Source of the DNA: Yamagishiella unicocca
Lineage: Eukaryota; Chlorophyta; Chlorophyceae; Chlamydomonadales; Volvocaceae
Direction of reading: 5' to 3'
DNA length: 64,000 nt
Assembly (NCBI GenBank): GCA_003116995.1
Contig: BDSL01000010.1
Location: 124,001-188,000 of the forward strand
Positions 21,807 to 34,000 of this stretch are shown piece by piece; the first letter of the stretch is position 1; each line of letters starts with the position of its first letter. Both the position numbers and the translations under genes were made by a program. Below the pieces are notes generated by a model. It was given only the letters and a program-made list of their open reading frames with translations, was not told where the DNA came from and made no database searches.

Positions 21807-23914
21807 TTGGGTGTTGGGAGTCGCTTACGTTCTGTTACAGCACGCAAACGAGCAAAATGCGTTGTTTGTGTGTGGGGTGCCGTACGTCAGAGCGGGGGCC
21901 TGCAGTTTGGCACCCATCAATTAAACATGCGTGCGTCGATGGGTGGCATGTGTTCCTTCATAAGAGGATAGGACGTGGCTAGGATATGCAGCTGGGGCGG
22001 GCAGTAGGGTTGGATGGGAGTTCAGGGATTCCCAGCGCAAGGCAGGGATTGCTAGGACTCAGCTGCTATGCCAAATGTGCGTTTTCGGTGTCGGTTATGG
22101 TGATGTCGGTGCAATAGGTCGGAATTGGGCTCCCGTCTTCCTTGAGAAGGACAGGTGTGCCGAAATATTAAGTTACTGCTGAGCCGCTAGACTCCACGAA
22201 AGACGTACAGGTGTGTGTGAACACGATGAATTGCTCAGTGCAAGTGGTGCAAAGGCATATTCCGGTGACGCATGAGGTGTGTCAGGAGAAGAGCGGGGCA
22301 CTGCGGGAGCTGGGCATATCTATCGCCCCGTGATGAGGCACGACGGACTGTTACCCATGCATCATCAGCTGGATGGGCATCCATTGCAGGTGGTGAAGGG
22401 GTACTCGCGTGCGTGACCGATGCGTGCGGTCCTGCTGCTGTAGACTGCGCGCTTGCTCTGGGCCCCTTCGCTAGGTGTTCAGGTGTTGAGGGAGGTTGGG
22501 CTAAAAAAGGATACAGCTCGTCTGTGGGTCATTGGGAAATGGAGGGCTAGTGCCGTACAAATTGGTGAGCTGATGTCGTACGGTGGCCTGTCCCCTAAGC
22601 ATAGCCTTCGCCTCGTTGTGGCCTCCTCGGGACTGGACAGGCCGCGCGGCGACAGTCGTTTGTCCCATATTGGGGCGTGGCTTGCCGCCTACGATTGAGG
22701 CGGCTGGTGTGAAACCGCGGTATAGGGAAAGCCCGGGCAGGGAGGTACCCGTAGCGCTGTAGGAGGGGGTGTAATGGCCGCAAGGCACTCGTGAGCTTGG
22801 TGGACGACCATGTGGCCCACATGTGCACGTGCATGCTGTCCGAGCAACTAAGCACCACTCGGCTTGCCACGTGTCCTCGTGGACACACCGCTTGATTCGC
22901 TTTACATGCCTTGATTGCCCTTCCAACGACCAGGTGAGACGCAGCTGGGGCCATCGGTCCTGTGTGTCCGTAGTGCGGGAGTAACAGAACCCTTTGAGGG
23001 CATTACGGGGGGTTACGCTCTACGTATTTCTGCTGTTTGCATGACGGCACGCAAACTCGCTCTTAGCTACTGTTACCCGCGAAGTGGCTGACAGCAGCTT
23101 GAGGTGAAGCCAACACGGGAATGAAATTCCTGATCCCATGCTCCGCGTTGGTAAATGTTCAGGGGGCTTTGCTTGAGGGTTGCAGCAAAGGTCTCTTACG
23201 CAACGCCGTACGCCGTCGCTTCAGTGTCCTCCCCGTTCAGTAGAGGGGCAGCTGTCCGCCGCCGTCCGTTGCGCTTCGGGTGAGCCAGAGAGGTACGACT
23301 TTTTGGGAGCTGAGGGCTGTCGTAGTGCGTGTGGGCTGAGTGAGCGCACGTCGTTGCAAAGGCGGACGAGTTGAGGTGGTGAGTCCGTGTGAGTCCGCAG
23401 CCCACGACCGTCGCGCTACTCACACCTGGAACCCTCTGTTAGACCGTCGGCAATCCGACAGGGTGCGTACTCATGCGTAGCGAACGTAACTACGTCTTAA
23501 GCTAAGGCCGGCGATTCCAGACGCCAAGCATTGGTACATCGTCCCGTTCCACGGAGCCATTCACACCTGTGTCTGCATACCTCCTGTCATCGGCAGCGCC
23601 CTGGGAAAAATTATTGCCGGGCTCTAGGGAGGTCAGTAGGGGCTGGTTGGACTTGTCTGGTCCTAGAGAGCTTTGTTGTCCAGGGTTAAGCCGTGGCCTA
23701 TCATGGGTCCTCAGGGGACGCGCGACTGTAAACGTTTGAGCCTGAAGGGCGGCGCAGCTCCAGAGGAGCAAGTTCGTAAGAGCTGGTGCACGCAGAGCAC
23801 GGCATCCGCGCTTTGGGTGGGCATTTGGTCGTGACCGTAGCAACGGACCGCCATTCTAGCAGTTGATGCCCTTAGTAGCGGTACACCCTTGGTGATGGAC
23901 CCCAAATACGAAGC

Positions 23915-23950
23915 GGTTGTTGTTACACTTGTTACAGTGGGCTCCAGACA
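23915..23950 (+). repeat. interspersed short repeat, copy E (truncated)
   Basis: Shares GGTTGTTGT and GTTACAGTGGGCTCCAGACA with the intronic copies at 3424, 3593, 8359 and 9568. It is the only copy outside the MSP130-like gene, and it is intergenic. Confidence 0.65.
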
Positions 23951-25097
23951 ATAAAAGCGGAGTGATTAAATACAATGGATAAACACGCGAGTTCCCAGAG
24001 GGCTCTCGTCATCTCAGCGAGAAAGCCACTGGCGAAGCATTTTAAGTTTTTTCCCACTTTTATTAGTATGCAGGTGAATGCCTATCCCGGTCTGCGGAGA
24101 TGTGCGACATGGTAGATGTATGGTAAAGCGGAGCGTTCGGTACCTGTGTAAGGCTGTCTCGTGGGCGGTACCCTGTCGTGGGCGGTTTTCCTCGGTGTGC
24201 CCCTGGCGTGTGCCCCTGCCCCTGTCCGTGGCTGTCAAGGTTGTGTGAACAGGTGTATAGAAGCATCATGTAACACAGAGGCCGTTGCCGTCAACTGCTA
24301 AGCCATCCCATGACATGAAAAAAGCCAACCAAAGCATTATTTTCCTGATCGGTGGCTGAGACGAATTCATCCCGGTGGCTGCCAAATCCAGTCATTCCGT
24401 ATCATTCCCGCCGGCTACATGCGACCGGTAGGCGCTGAGGACGTATCCATCATACTACTTTTGTTACTTCGCCCAAGAAGTCGACAGCCAAATCCAGCTG
24501 TCCGTGCTGTGGTAGACATGGACAGCACGGTAGTGGGTTCGAAAATGAGACAAGTACGTAAGATGCTTGTGAAATATTGTACAATAGCATGAGGCGTGGA
24601 TGCGTGGTACAAGTGTCTTAAAGACCGATCAGACGAAACTTTTTAAAAAAACAGCTGAACTTTTCCGTGAAGGTACGTGCGTTTTGCGAACCATTATAAT
24701 TAATGATCTTGCAGTAGGAATAATGATTTGATGGTTGGAGGATCGCGTAGCACGGGCGCTCCTTGGGTCATGGGGTTTGAGCAGTTTGCGAACTAGCTAT
24801 GTACGGCATACTGGTACGGCATGTTTTGCCAAAGCCAGGTTGCCAGACGAAGGCCGGAAATCGAAGCCATGCGCATTTGAAAATTAGGATGCTATTACAC
24901 ATTGATTTGTCTAAATTCTCTTGCTCGCGTACGCCTCACACCCGCCCACCTTACTCTTCGCTTGCGTGCGCGCTCTAACAAAGTAAAATTTGGTAAACGC
25001 ATCCTGTATTGCACTGCTGTTACCTGGCAGCAGTCGCTTGGTTAGAGAATGTAGCTGGTTGACTTTCGAAATTTGAGCTTAAGTGCTAGGTGGCGCC

Positions 25098-28000
25098 ATG
25101 GCCCATCCGGGCCATGCGAGCCGCCGCCGACAGCCCTGCAGATCTCTTCTATTATTGGCAGCTTTGGTCTGGCTGGTACCAGATTCAGCGCTTGCGGGCG
25201 AAGGAGCATCGGGAGTCTCAGTTGGGCAAGCCCGCGACTGGCCCGATAAAGAGCATGCAGCCCGTGCAGACTTGTTATTAAGCGATCCTGGAAGACTAAG
25301 CCGCTCGTCTGTGATCAGCCCAGGATTAATCAACCGTGGCTTTCAGGGCGTCATTTCCTTGGATGGCGTCCTTGACGTGGTCAACCAAGAGCAGCAAATG
25401 TGGCGATGTGCCTACAGCTGTGGCAATTCATTTGAACTGTTTCCTGTGGGCATTCGGCCTTCCAGGGTCAGTCGAACTGTCTTGTGCGAGTTCCCGCGTA
25501 TATCGTTCTGGACCAGCTGTGGCAGCAGCGATGGCCAGACAGCCGTGCCGATACGTTTGGCACTGCAACGCAGTACATCAGATTCTGGTGGACAGCACCC
25601 TCAATGGATTACACATCAGCGAGCTGTCGTTGGTGTCTATACCCACGCGTCAGTGCAGGCAGCACGTTTTGCGTCTCAGACTCGCCAACTGTTGGTTGCT
25701 GTCACCACAGACGCCCGACCATCTGACGGGTTGATAAGCGTGTCTGCATCTTGGCTCTTGCACTGCGGGTGGCAGCCCGCAGGCGCAGGCGAGGTATCTG
25801 CAGCGACCCCATTGTCTGCAAATGCTGTAGACGTACTGGGTGGCGGTGAGGGGCAGCTGGACTTGCTGCTGCTCACCTTCCGCCTCCCAGATGTGTTTCG
25901 GCTGGCAACTGACGGCAGGATAGGCAGCAGCGGCGCAGTGCAGCGGACAGAAAGTGACTCAGAACAACAGCAACAATGGGCGGGCTGCCATGTCAGCCTG
26001 CTCGGCAGTGCTATCAGCACTCTTGCACTTCCAAAAGTAGATGTGGACGATAGCAGCGCTGACAGCATGGCATTGCGGGACGCAATCCTGCTGTCGTTGC
26101 AGCAAACAGAAGAAAACGCGCATGGTGTGCACACGATGCTGCCGTCTGCTGGCATCAGTGAAGACAGGACGAGACGGAGTGTAGCAAGCGGGCAAGACTC
26201 CTTCCTCAATAGCCACAGCCTGGAGGCCAGTGCGTATGGAAGAGGCGACGGCCTCCATGCAGCTGCCGCTGAACGTGGTTGCTCAGGGAGGCGTGGTGAC
26301 GAAGCACACACCGTCGGTTGCGAAACAAGTCATCGTTTACTGCAGGAGTCGCTATACCCCGATATGCCACCAGAGGTACCTACAGGGCCCAGCCCGCCGC
26401 GGCACCCGAGGGCGCCAAGGCCACCGCCACCGCCAAGACCGCCGCCACCCCCAAGGGGAGAGCGCCCAGTCCGCCCTCCTGCAAGTCCGGCGCCACCGCT
26501 TGACCCGGATCGGCCCCAAGCAGCTGCTAGCTTGGAGCCGCACAGCTCGAAGCCTCCTAGGCCACGCTTTCACAAACCCACGGCACTCTCAAGTGTATCA
26601 CCAAGACCACCTCCATTCGGGCCACCACCTCTCAGAAGGCCGCCCCCCCGGGCGTCCACCTACAGGAGACCGCCCTTGAAGTCGTTCCAGCCTATCCAGC
26701 ACAGGACGGGTCGCTCGATCCATGAATTCATCTACCCGGATTTGCCGCCTGATGCGCCTTTAGCTCCAAGTCCGCCACGGCCGTCAAAGCCACCAAGGCC
26801 GCCGCCACCACCGAGGCCGCCACCGCCTCCAAGGGCTGCGAGACCGCCCCGTCCGCCGGCCAGTCCAGCGCCACCCTTGAGACCGGAGCCGCCTAACCGC
26901 CCTTTTTCTCCAGATCCGCCCAGCCCGGAACCGCCTAGCCCGGAACCGCCCAGCCCAGAACCACCTAGCCCAGAGCCGCCAAGCCCGGAACCGCCTAGCC
27001 CGGAGCCGCCCAGTCCACACCCGCCCAGCCCGGAGCCGCCAAGCCCAGAGCCGCCGAACCCGCAGCCCCCAAGCCCGGAACCGCCAAGCCCGCAACCGCT
27101 CAGCCCCCGACCCCCACGTCTTCCACCAAGGCCACCTCTACCGCCACGCCCTCCAACTCCCCCGGCCAGACCATATCCACCAGATACGCCATACCCGCCT
27201 GGCTTCCCGGACCCCCCGGCCCCAACTGTCCCAGGGTTTCCAAATTTCCCCCCATTCCCACCCTTCCTACCATTACCACCATTCCCACCTCCACCTCCGG
27301 CACCACCAGCGCCACCTTTCCCACCGCCACCTCCCTCTCCGCGACCTCCGTCTCCGCGGCCACCGCTTCCGCCGCCTCGTCCATCCCCACCGCCACCTCC
27401 ATCTCCAATGCCTAGGCCACCACCCGCTCCGTCGCCCAAACCGCCATTGCCGTCGCCACCACCACAGGTGGTACTGAAGCCTCCTGGTCCCACTTCCTCA
27501 CCGCCGGTAACTGGACGTCCGCCACTGCGACCTGTCCAACCGTCACCATCGGCATCGCCGCCAAGACCTCTACCTCCATCCTCTAAACCACCAAGACCGT
27601 TACCCCCGTCACCCGCGCCGCCCCGTCTACCATCCCCATCCCCTGCACCACCCAGCCCGGCGCCTCACGCACCTGTGACGCCAAGCCGGCCAACACCGCC
27701 ACCTCCCAGTATGCCACCTGCGACGCCAACGCCACCGAGTCCGTCGCCTGCATCGCCAATGTTCCCAAGCCCAATCTCCCCAACCCTACTGCCCTCTCCA
27801 AAACCTCCTTCCACACCTCCATCATCAATACCACCCAGCCAACTACCTGCGTCACCTCCAACTTCGTTTCCGACCAACCCAGTGCAACCATCGCAGCAGC
27901 CTCCGAGTCCAGATCCCTCCATCCCAAAGACTCCATTGCCGACGCCGATGATGCCTGGATACCCGCAACCGACCTCGCCTGGAGCTCCTCCCTCCAGCCC

Positions 28001-31000
28001 AGCGATGCCGGCACCTCGGTCGCCGTCGCCCCCCAGCCCGCAGCCGTTGGTCCCGGAGCCGCCCAGCCCCCAGATGCCACCGCCGCCTAGCCCGCAGCCT
28101 CCTTCGCCACAGCCTTCCACTCCGGTGTCCCCAGCTCCTCCCTCGCCCTACCCTCCCAGTCCATCGCCCCCATCTCCAGCACCGCCCAGCCCGCAGCCAC
28201 CACCGTCTCCATATCCATCCAGCCCAGCGCCGCCGCAGCCGCTCAGTCCAGAGCCTTCCACTCCTCCCTCGTACCCACCCAGCCCAGCGATGCCGGCACC
28301 TCGGTCGCCGTCGCCCCCCAGCCCGCAGCCGTTGGTCCCGGAGCCGCCCAGCCCGCAGATGCCACTGCCGCCTAGCCCGCAGCCTCCTTCGCCACACCCT
28401 TCCACTCCGGTGTCCCCAGCTCCTCCCTCGCCCTACCCTCCCAGTCCATCGCCCCCATCTCCAGCACCGCCCAGCCCGCAGCCACCACCGTTTCCATATC
28501 CACCCAGCCCAGCGCCGCCGCAGCCGCTCAGTCCAGAGCCTTCCACTCCTCCCTCGTACTCACCCAGCCCAGCGATGCCGGCACCTCGGTCGCCGTTGCC
28601 CCCCAGCCCGCAGCCGTTGGTCCCGGAGCTGCCCAGCCCCCAGATGCCACCGCCGCCTAGCCCGCAGCCTCCTTCGCCACAGCCTTCCACTCCGGTGTCC
28701 CCAGCTCCTCCCTCGCCCTACCCTCCCAGTCCATCGCCCCCATCTCCAGCACCGCCCAGCCCGCAGCCACCACCGTCTCCATATCCACCCAGCCCAGCGC
28801 CGCCGCAGCCGCTCAGTCCAGAGCCTTCCACTCCTCCCTCGTACCCACCCAGCCCAGCGATGCCGGCACCTCGGTCGCCGTTGCCCCCCAGCCCGCAGCC
28901 GTTGGTCCCGGAGCCGCCCAGCCCCCAGATGCCACCGCCGCCTAGCCCGCAGCCTCCTTCGCCACAGCCTTCCACTCCGGTGTCCCCAGCTCCTCCCTCG
29001 CCCTACCCTCCCAGTCCATCGCCCCCATCTCCAGCACCGCCCAGCCCGCAGCCACCACCATCTCCATATCCACCCAGCCCAGCGCCGCCGCAGCCGCTCA
29101 GTCCAGAGCCTTCCACTCCTCCCTCGTACCCACCCAGCCCAGCGATGCCGGCACCTCGGTCGCCGTCGCCCCCCAGCCCGCAGCCGTTGGTCCCGGAGCC
29201 GCCGAGCCCCCAGATGCCACTGCCGCCTAGCCCGCAGCCTCCTTCGCCACAGCCTTCCACTCCGGTGTCCCCAGCTCCTCCCTCGCCCTACCCTCCCAGT
29301 CCATCGCCCCCATCTCCAGCACCGCCCAGCCCGCAGCCACCACCGTCTCCATATCCACCCAGCCCAGCGCCGCCGCAGCCGCTCAGTCCAGAGCCTTCCA
29401 CTCCTCCCTCGTACCCACCCAGCCCAGCGATGCCGGCACCTCGGTCGCCGTCGCCCCCCAGCCCGCAGCCGTTGGTCCCGGAGCCGCCCAGCCCGCAGAT
29501 GCCACTGCCGCCTAGCCCGCAGCCTCCTTCGCCACAGCCTTTCACTCCGGTGTCCCCAGCTCCTCCCTCGCCCTACCCTCCCAGTCCATCGCCCCCATCT
29601 CCAGCACCGCCCAGCCCGCAGCCACCACCGTCTCCATATCCACCCAGCCCAGCGCCGCCGCAGCCGCTCAGTCCAGAGCCTTCCACTCCTCCCTCGTACC
29701 CACCCAGCCCAGCGATGCCGGCACCTCGGTCGCCGTTGCCCCCCAGCCCGCAGCCGTTGGTCCCGGAGCCGCCCAGCCCCCAGATGCCACCGCCGCCTAG
29801 CCCGCAGCCTCCTTCGCCACAGCCTTCCACTCCGGTGTCCCCAGCTCCTCCCTCGCCCTACCCTCCCAGTCCATCGCCCCCATCTCCAGCACCGCCCAGC
29901 CCGCAGCCACCACCGTCTCCATATCCACCCAGCCCAGCGCCGCCGCAGCCGCTCAGTCCAGAGCCTTCCACTCCTCCCTCGTACCCACCCAGCCCAGCGA
30001 TGCCGGCACCTCGGTCGCCGTCGCCCCCCAGCCCGCAGCCGTTGGTCCCGGAGCCGCCCAGCCCACAGATGCCACTGCCGCCTAGACCGCCGCCTCCTTC
30101 GCCGCAGCCTTCCACTCCGGTGTCTCCAGCTCCTCCCTCGCCCTACCCTCCCAGTCCATCGCCTCCATCTCCAGCACCGCCCAGCCCGCAGCCACCACCG
30201 TCTCCATATCCACCCAGCCCAGCGCCGCCGCAGCCGCTCAGTCCAGAGCCTTCCACTCCTCCCTCGTACCCACCCAGCCCAGCGATGCCGGCACCTCGGT
30301 CGCCGTCGCCCCCCAGCCCGCAGCCGTTGGTCCCGGAGCCGCCCAGCCCGCAGATGCCACCGCCGCCTAGCCCGCAGCCTCCCACTCCGGTGTCTCCGGC
30401 TCCTCCCTCGCCCTACCCTCCCAGTCCATCGCCTCCATCTCCATCACCGCCCAGCCCGCAGCCACCACCGTCTCCATATCCACCCAGCCCAGCGCCGCCG
30501 CAGCCGGTCAGTCCAGAGCCATCCACTCCTCCCTCGTACCCACCCAGCCCAGCGATGCCGGCACCTCGGTCGCCGTTGCCCCCCAGCCCGCAGCCGTTGG
30601 TCCCGGAGCCGCCCAGCCCCCAGATGCCACCGCCGCCTAGCCCGCAGCCTCCTTCGCCACAGCCTTCCACTCCGGTGTCCCCAGCTCCTCCCTCGCCCTA
30701 CCCTCCCAGTCCATCGCCCCCATCTCCAGCACCGCCCAGCCCGCAGCCACCACCATCTCCATATCCACCCAGCCCAGCGCCGCCGCAGCCGCTCAGTCCA
30801 GAGCCTTCCACTCCTCCCTCGTACCCACCCAGCCCAGCGATGCCGGCACCTCGGTCGCCGTCGCCCCCCAGCCCGCAGCCGTTGGTCCCGGAGCCGCCGA
30901 GCCCCCAGATGCCACTGCCGCCTAGCCCGCAGCCTCCTTCGCCACAGCCTTCCACTCCGGTGTCCCCAGCTCCTCCCTCGCCCTACCCTCCCAGTCCATC

Positions 31001-34000
31001 GCCCCCATCTCCAGCACCGCCCAGCCCGCAGCCACCACCGTCTCCATATCCACCCAGCCCAGCGCCGCCGCAGCCGCTCAGTCCAGAGCCTTCCACTCCT
31101 CCCTCGTACCCACCCAGCCCAGCGATGCCGGCACCTCGGTCGCCGTCGCCCCCCAGCCCGCAGCCGTTGGTCCCGGAGCCGCCCAGCCCGCAGATGCCAC
31201 TGCCGCCTAGCCCGCAGCCTCCTTCGCCACAGCCTTTCACTCCGGTGTCCCCAGCTCCTCCCTCGCCCTACCCTCCCAGTCCATCGCCCCCATCTCCAGC
31301 ACCGCCCAGCCCGCAGCCACCACCGTCTCCATATCCACCCAGCCCAGCGCCGCCGCAGCCGCTCAGTCCAGAGCCATCCACTCCTCCCTCGTACCCACCC
31401 AGCCCAGCGATGCCGGCACCTCGGTCGCCGTTGCCCCCCAGCCCGCAGCCGTTGGTCCCGGAGCCGCCCAGCCCCCAGATGCCACCGCCGCCTAGCCCGC
31501 AGCCTCCTTCGCCACAGCCTTCCACTCCGGTGTCCCCAGCTCCTCCCTCGCCCTACCCTCCCAGTCCATCGCCCCCATCTCCAGCACCGCCCAGCCCGCA
31601 GCCACCACCGTCTCCATATCCACCCAGCCCAGCGCCGCCGCAGCCGCTCAGTCCAGAGCCTTCCACTCCTCCCTCGTACCCACCCAGCCCAGCGATGCCG
31701 GCACCTCGGTCGCCGTCGCCCCCCAGCCCGCAGCCGTTGGTCCCGGAGCCGCCCAGCCCACAGATGCCACTGCCGCCTAGACCGCCGCCTCCTTCGCCGC
31801 AGCCTTCCACTCCGGTGTCTCCAGCTCCTCCCTCGCCCTACCCTCCCAGTCCATCGCCTCCATCTCCAGCACCGCCCAGCCCGCAGCCACCACCGTCTCC
31901 ATATCCACCCAGCCCAGCGCCGCCGCAGCCGCTCAGTCCAGAGCCTTCCACTCCTCCCTCGTACCCACCCAGCCCAGCGATGCCGGCACCTCGGTCGCCG
32001 TCGCCCCCCAGCCCGCAGCCGTTGGTCCCGGAGCCGCCCAGCCCGCAGATGCCACCGCCGCCTAGCCCGCAGCCTCCCACTCCGGTGTCTCCGGCTCCTC
32101 CCTCGCCCTACCCTCCCAGTCCATCGCCTCCATCTCCATCACCGCCCAGCCCGCAGCCACCACCGTCTCCATATCCACCCAGCCCAGCGCCGCCGCAGCC
32201 GGTCAGTCCAGAGCCATCCACTCCTCCCTCGTACCAATCCAGCCCAGCGATGCCGACACCTCGGTCGCCGTCGCCCCCCAGCCCGCAGCGGTTGGTCCCG
32301 GAGCCGCCCAGCCCGCAGATGCCACCGCCGCCTAGCCCGCAGCCTTCCACTCCGGTGTCTCCAGCTCCTCCCTCGCCCTACCCTCCCAGTCCATCGCCTC
32401 CATCTCCAGCACCGCCCAGCCCGCAGCCACCACCGTCTCCATATCCACCCAGCCCAGCGCCGCCGCAGCCGCTCAGTCCAGCGCCTATCACTCCTCCCTC
32501 GTACCCACCCAGCCCAGCGATGCCGGCACCTCGGTCGCCGTCGCCCCTCAGCCCGCAGCCGTTGGTCCCGGAGCCGCCGAGCCCGCAGATGCCACCGCCG
32601 CCGAGCCCGCAGCCTCCCACTCCGGTGTCTCCGGCTCCTCCCTCGCCCTACCCTCCCAGTCCATCGCCTCCATCTCCAGGACCGCCCAGGCCGCAGCCAC
32701 CACCGTCTCCATATCCACCCAGCCCAGCGCCGCCGCAGCCGCTCAGTCCAGAGCCTTCCACTCCTCCGTCGTACCCACCCAGCCCAGCGGTGCCGGCACC
32801 TCGGTCGCCGTCGCCCCCCGGCCCGCAGCCGTTGGACCCGGAGGCGCCCAGTCCGCAGATGCCACCGCCGCCTAGCCCGCAGCCCTCCATTCCGGTGTCT
32901 CCGGCTCCTCCCTCGCCCTACCCTCCCAGTCCATCGCCTCCATCTCCAGCACCGCCCAGGCCGCAGCCACCACCGTCTCCATATCCACCCAGCCCAGCGC
33001 CGCCGCAGCCGCTCAGTCCAGAGCCTTCCACTCCTCCGTCGTACCCACCCCGCCCAGCGTTCCCGGCACCTCGGTCGCCGTCGCCCCCCAGCCCGCAGCC
33101 GTTGGACCCCGAGGCGCCCAGTCCGCAGATGCCACCGCCGCCTAGCCCGCAGCCTTCCATTCCGGTGTCTCCGGCTCCTCCCTCGCCCTACCCTCCCAGT
33201 CCATCGCCTCCATCTCCAGCACCGCCCAGGCCGCAGCCACCACCGTCTCCATATCCACCCAGCCCAGCGCCGCCGCAGCCGCTCAGTCCAGAGCCATCCA
33301 CTCCTCCGTCGTACCCACCCAGCCCAGCGTTCCCGGCACCTCGGTCGCCGTCGCAACCCAGCCCGCAGCCGTTGGACCCGGAGGCGCCCAGTCCGCAGAT
33401 GCCACCGCCGCCTAGCCCGCAGCCTTCCATTCCGGTGTCTCCGGCTCCTCCCTCGCCCTACCCTCCCAGTCCATCGCCTCCATCTCCAGCACCGCCCAGG
33501 CCGCAGCCACCACCGTCTCCATATCCACCCAGCCCAGCGCCGCCGCAGCCGCTCAGTCCAGAGCCATCCACTCCTCCCTCGTATCCACCCAGCCCAGCGA
33601 TGCCGGCACCTTGGTCGCCGTCGCCCCCCAGCCCGCAGCCGTTGGTCCCGGAGCCGCCCAGCCCGCAGATGCCACCGCCGCCTAGCCCGCAGCCTCCCAC
33701 TCCGGTGTCTCCGGCTCCTCCCTCGCCCTACCCTCCCAGTCCATCGCCCCCATCTCCAGCACCGCCCAGGCCGCAGCCACCACCGTCTCCATATCCACCC
33801 AGCCCAGCGCCGCCGCAGCCGCTCAGTCCAGAGCCATCCACTCCTCCCTCGTATCCACCCAGCCCAGCGATGCCGGCACCTCGGTCGCCGTCGCCCCCCA
33901 GCCCGCAGCCGTTGGTCCCGGAGCCGCCCAGCCCGCAGATGCCACCGCCGCCTAGCCCGCAGCCTCCCACTCCGGTGTCTCCGGCTCCTCCCTCGCCCTA

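Larger units (their letters stand above)
21134..25097. other. about 4 kb intergenic region upstream of the giant glycoprotein gene
   Basis: No ORF here has a recognisable domain or splice pattern. The left part should hold the 3' UTR of the hypothetical gene (TGTAA at 21802). The right part should hold the promoter and 5' leader of the giant glycoprotein gene; AT content rises near 24300-25050. One truncated interspersed repeat lies at 23915-23950. Confidence 0.5.

Noticed and set aside
25083..25097. Upstream in-frame GTG start for the giant glycoprotein
   Set aside because: Nuclear algal genes start at ATG; the ATG at 25098 gives a clean signal peptide.
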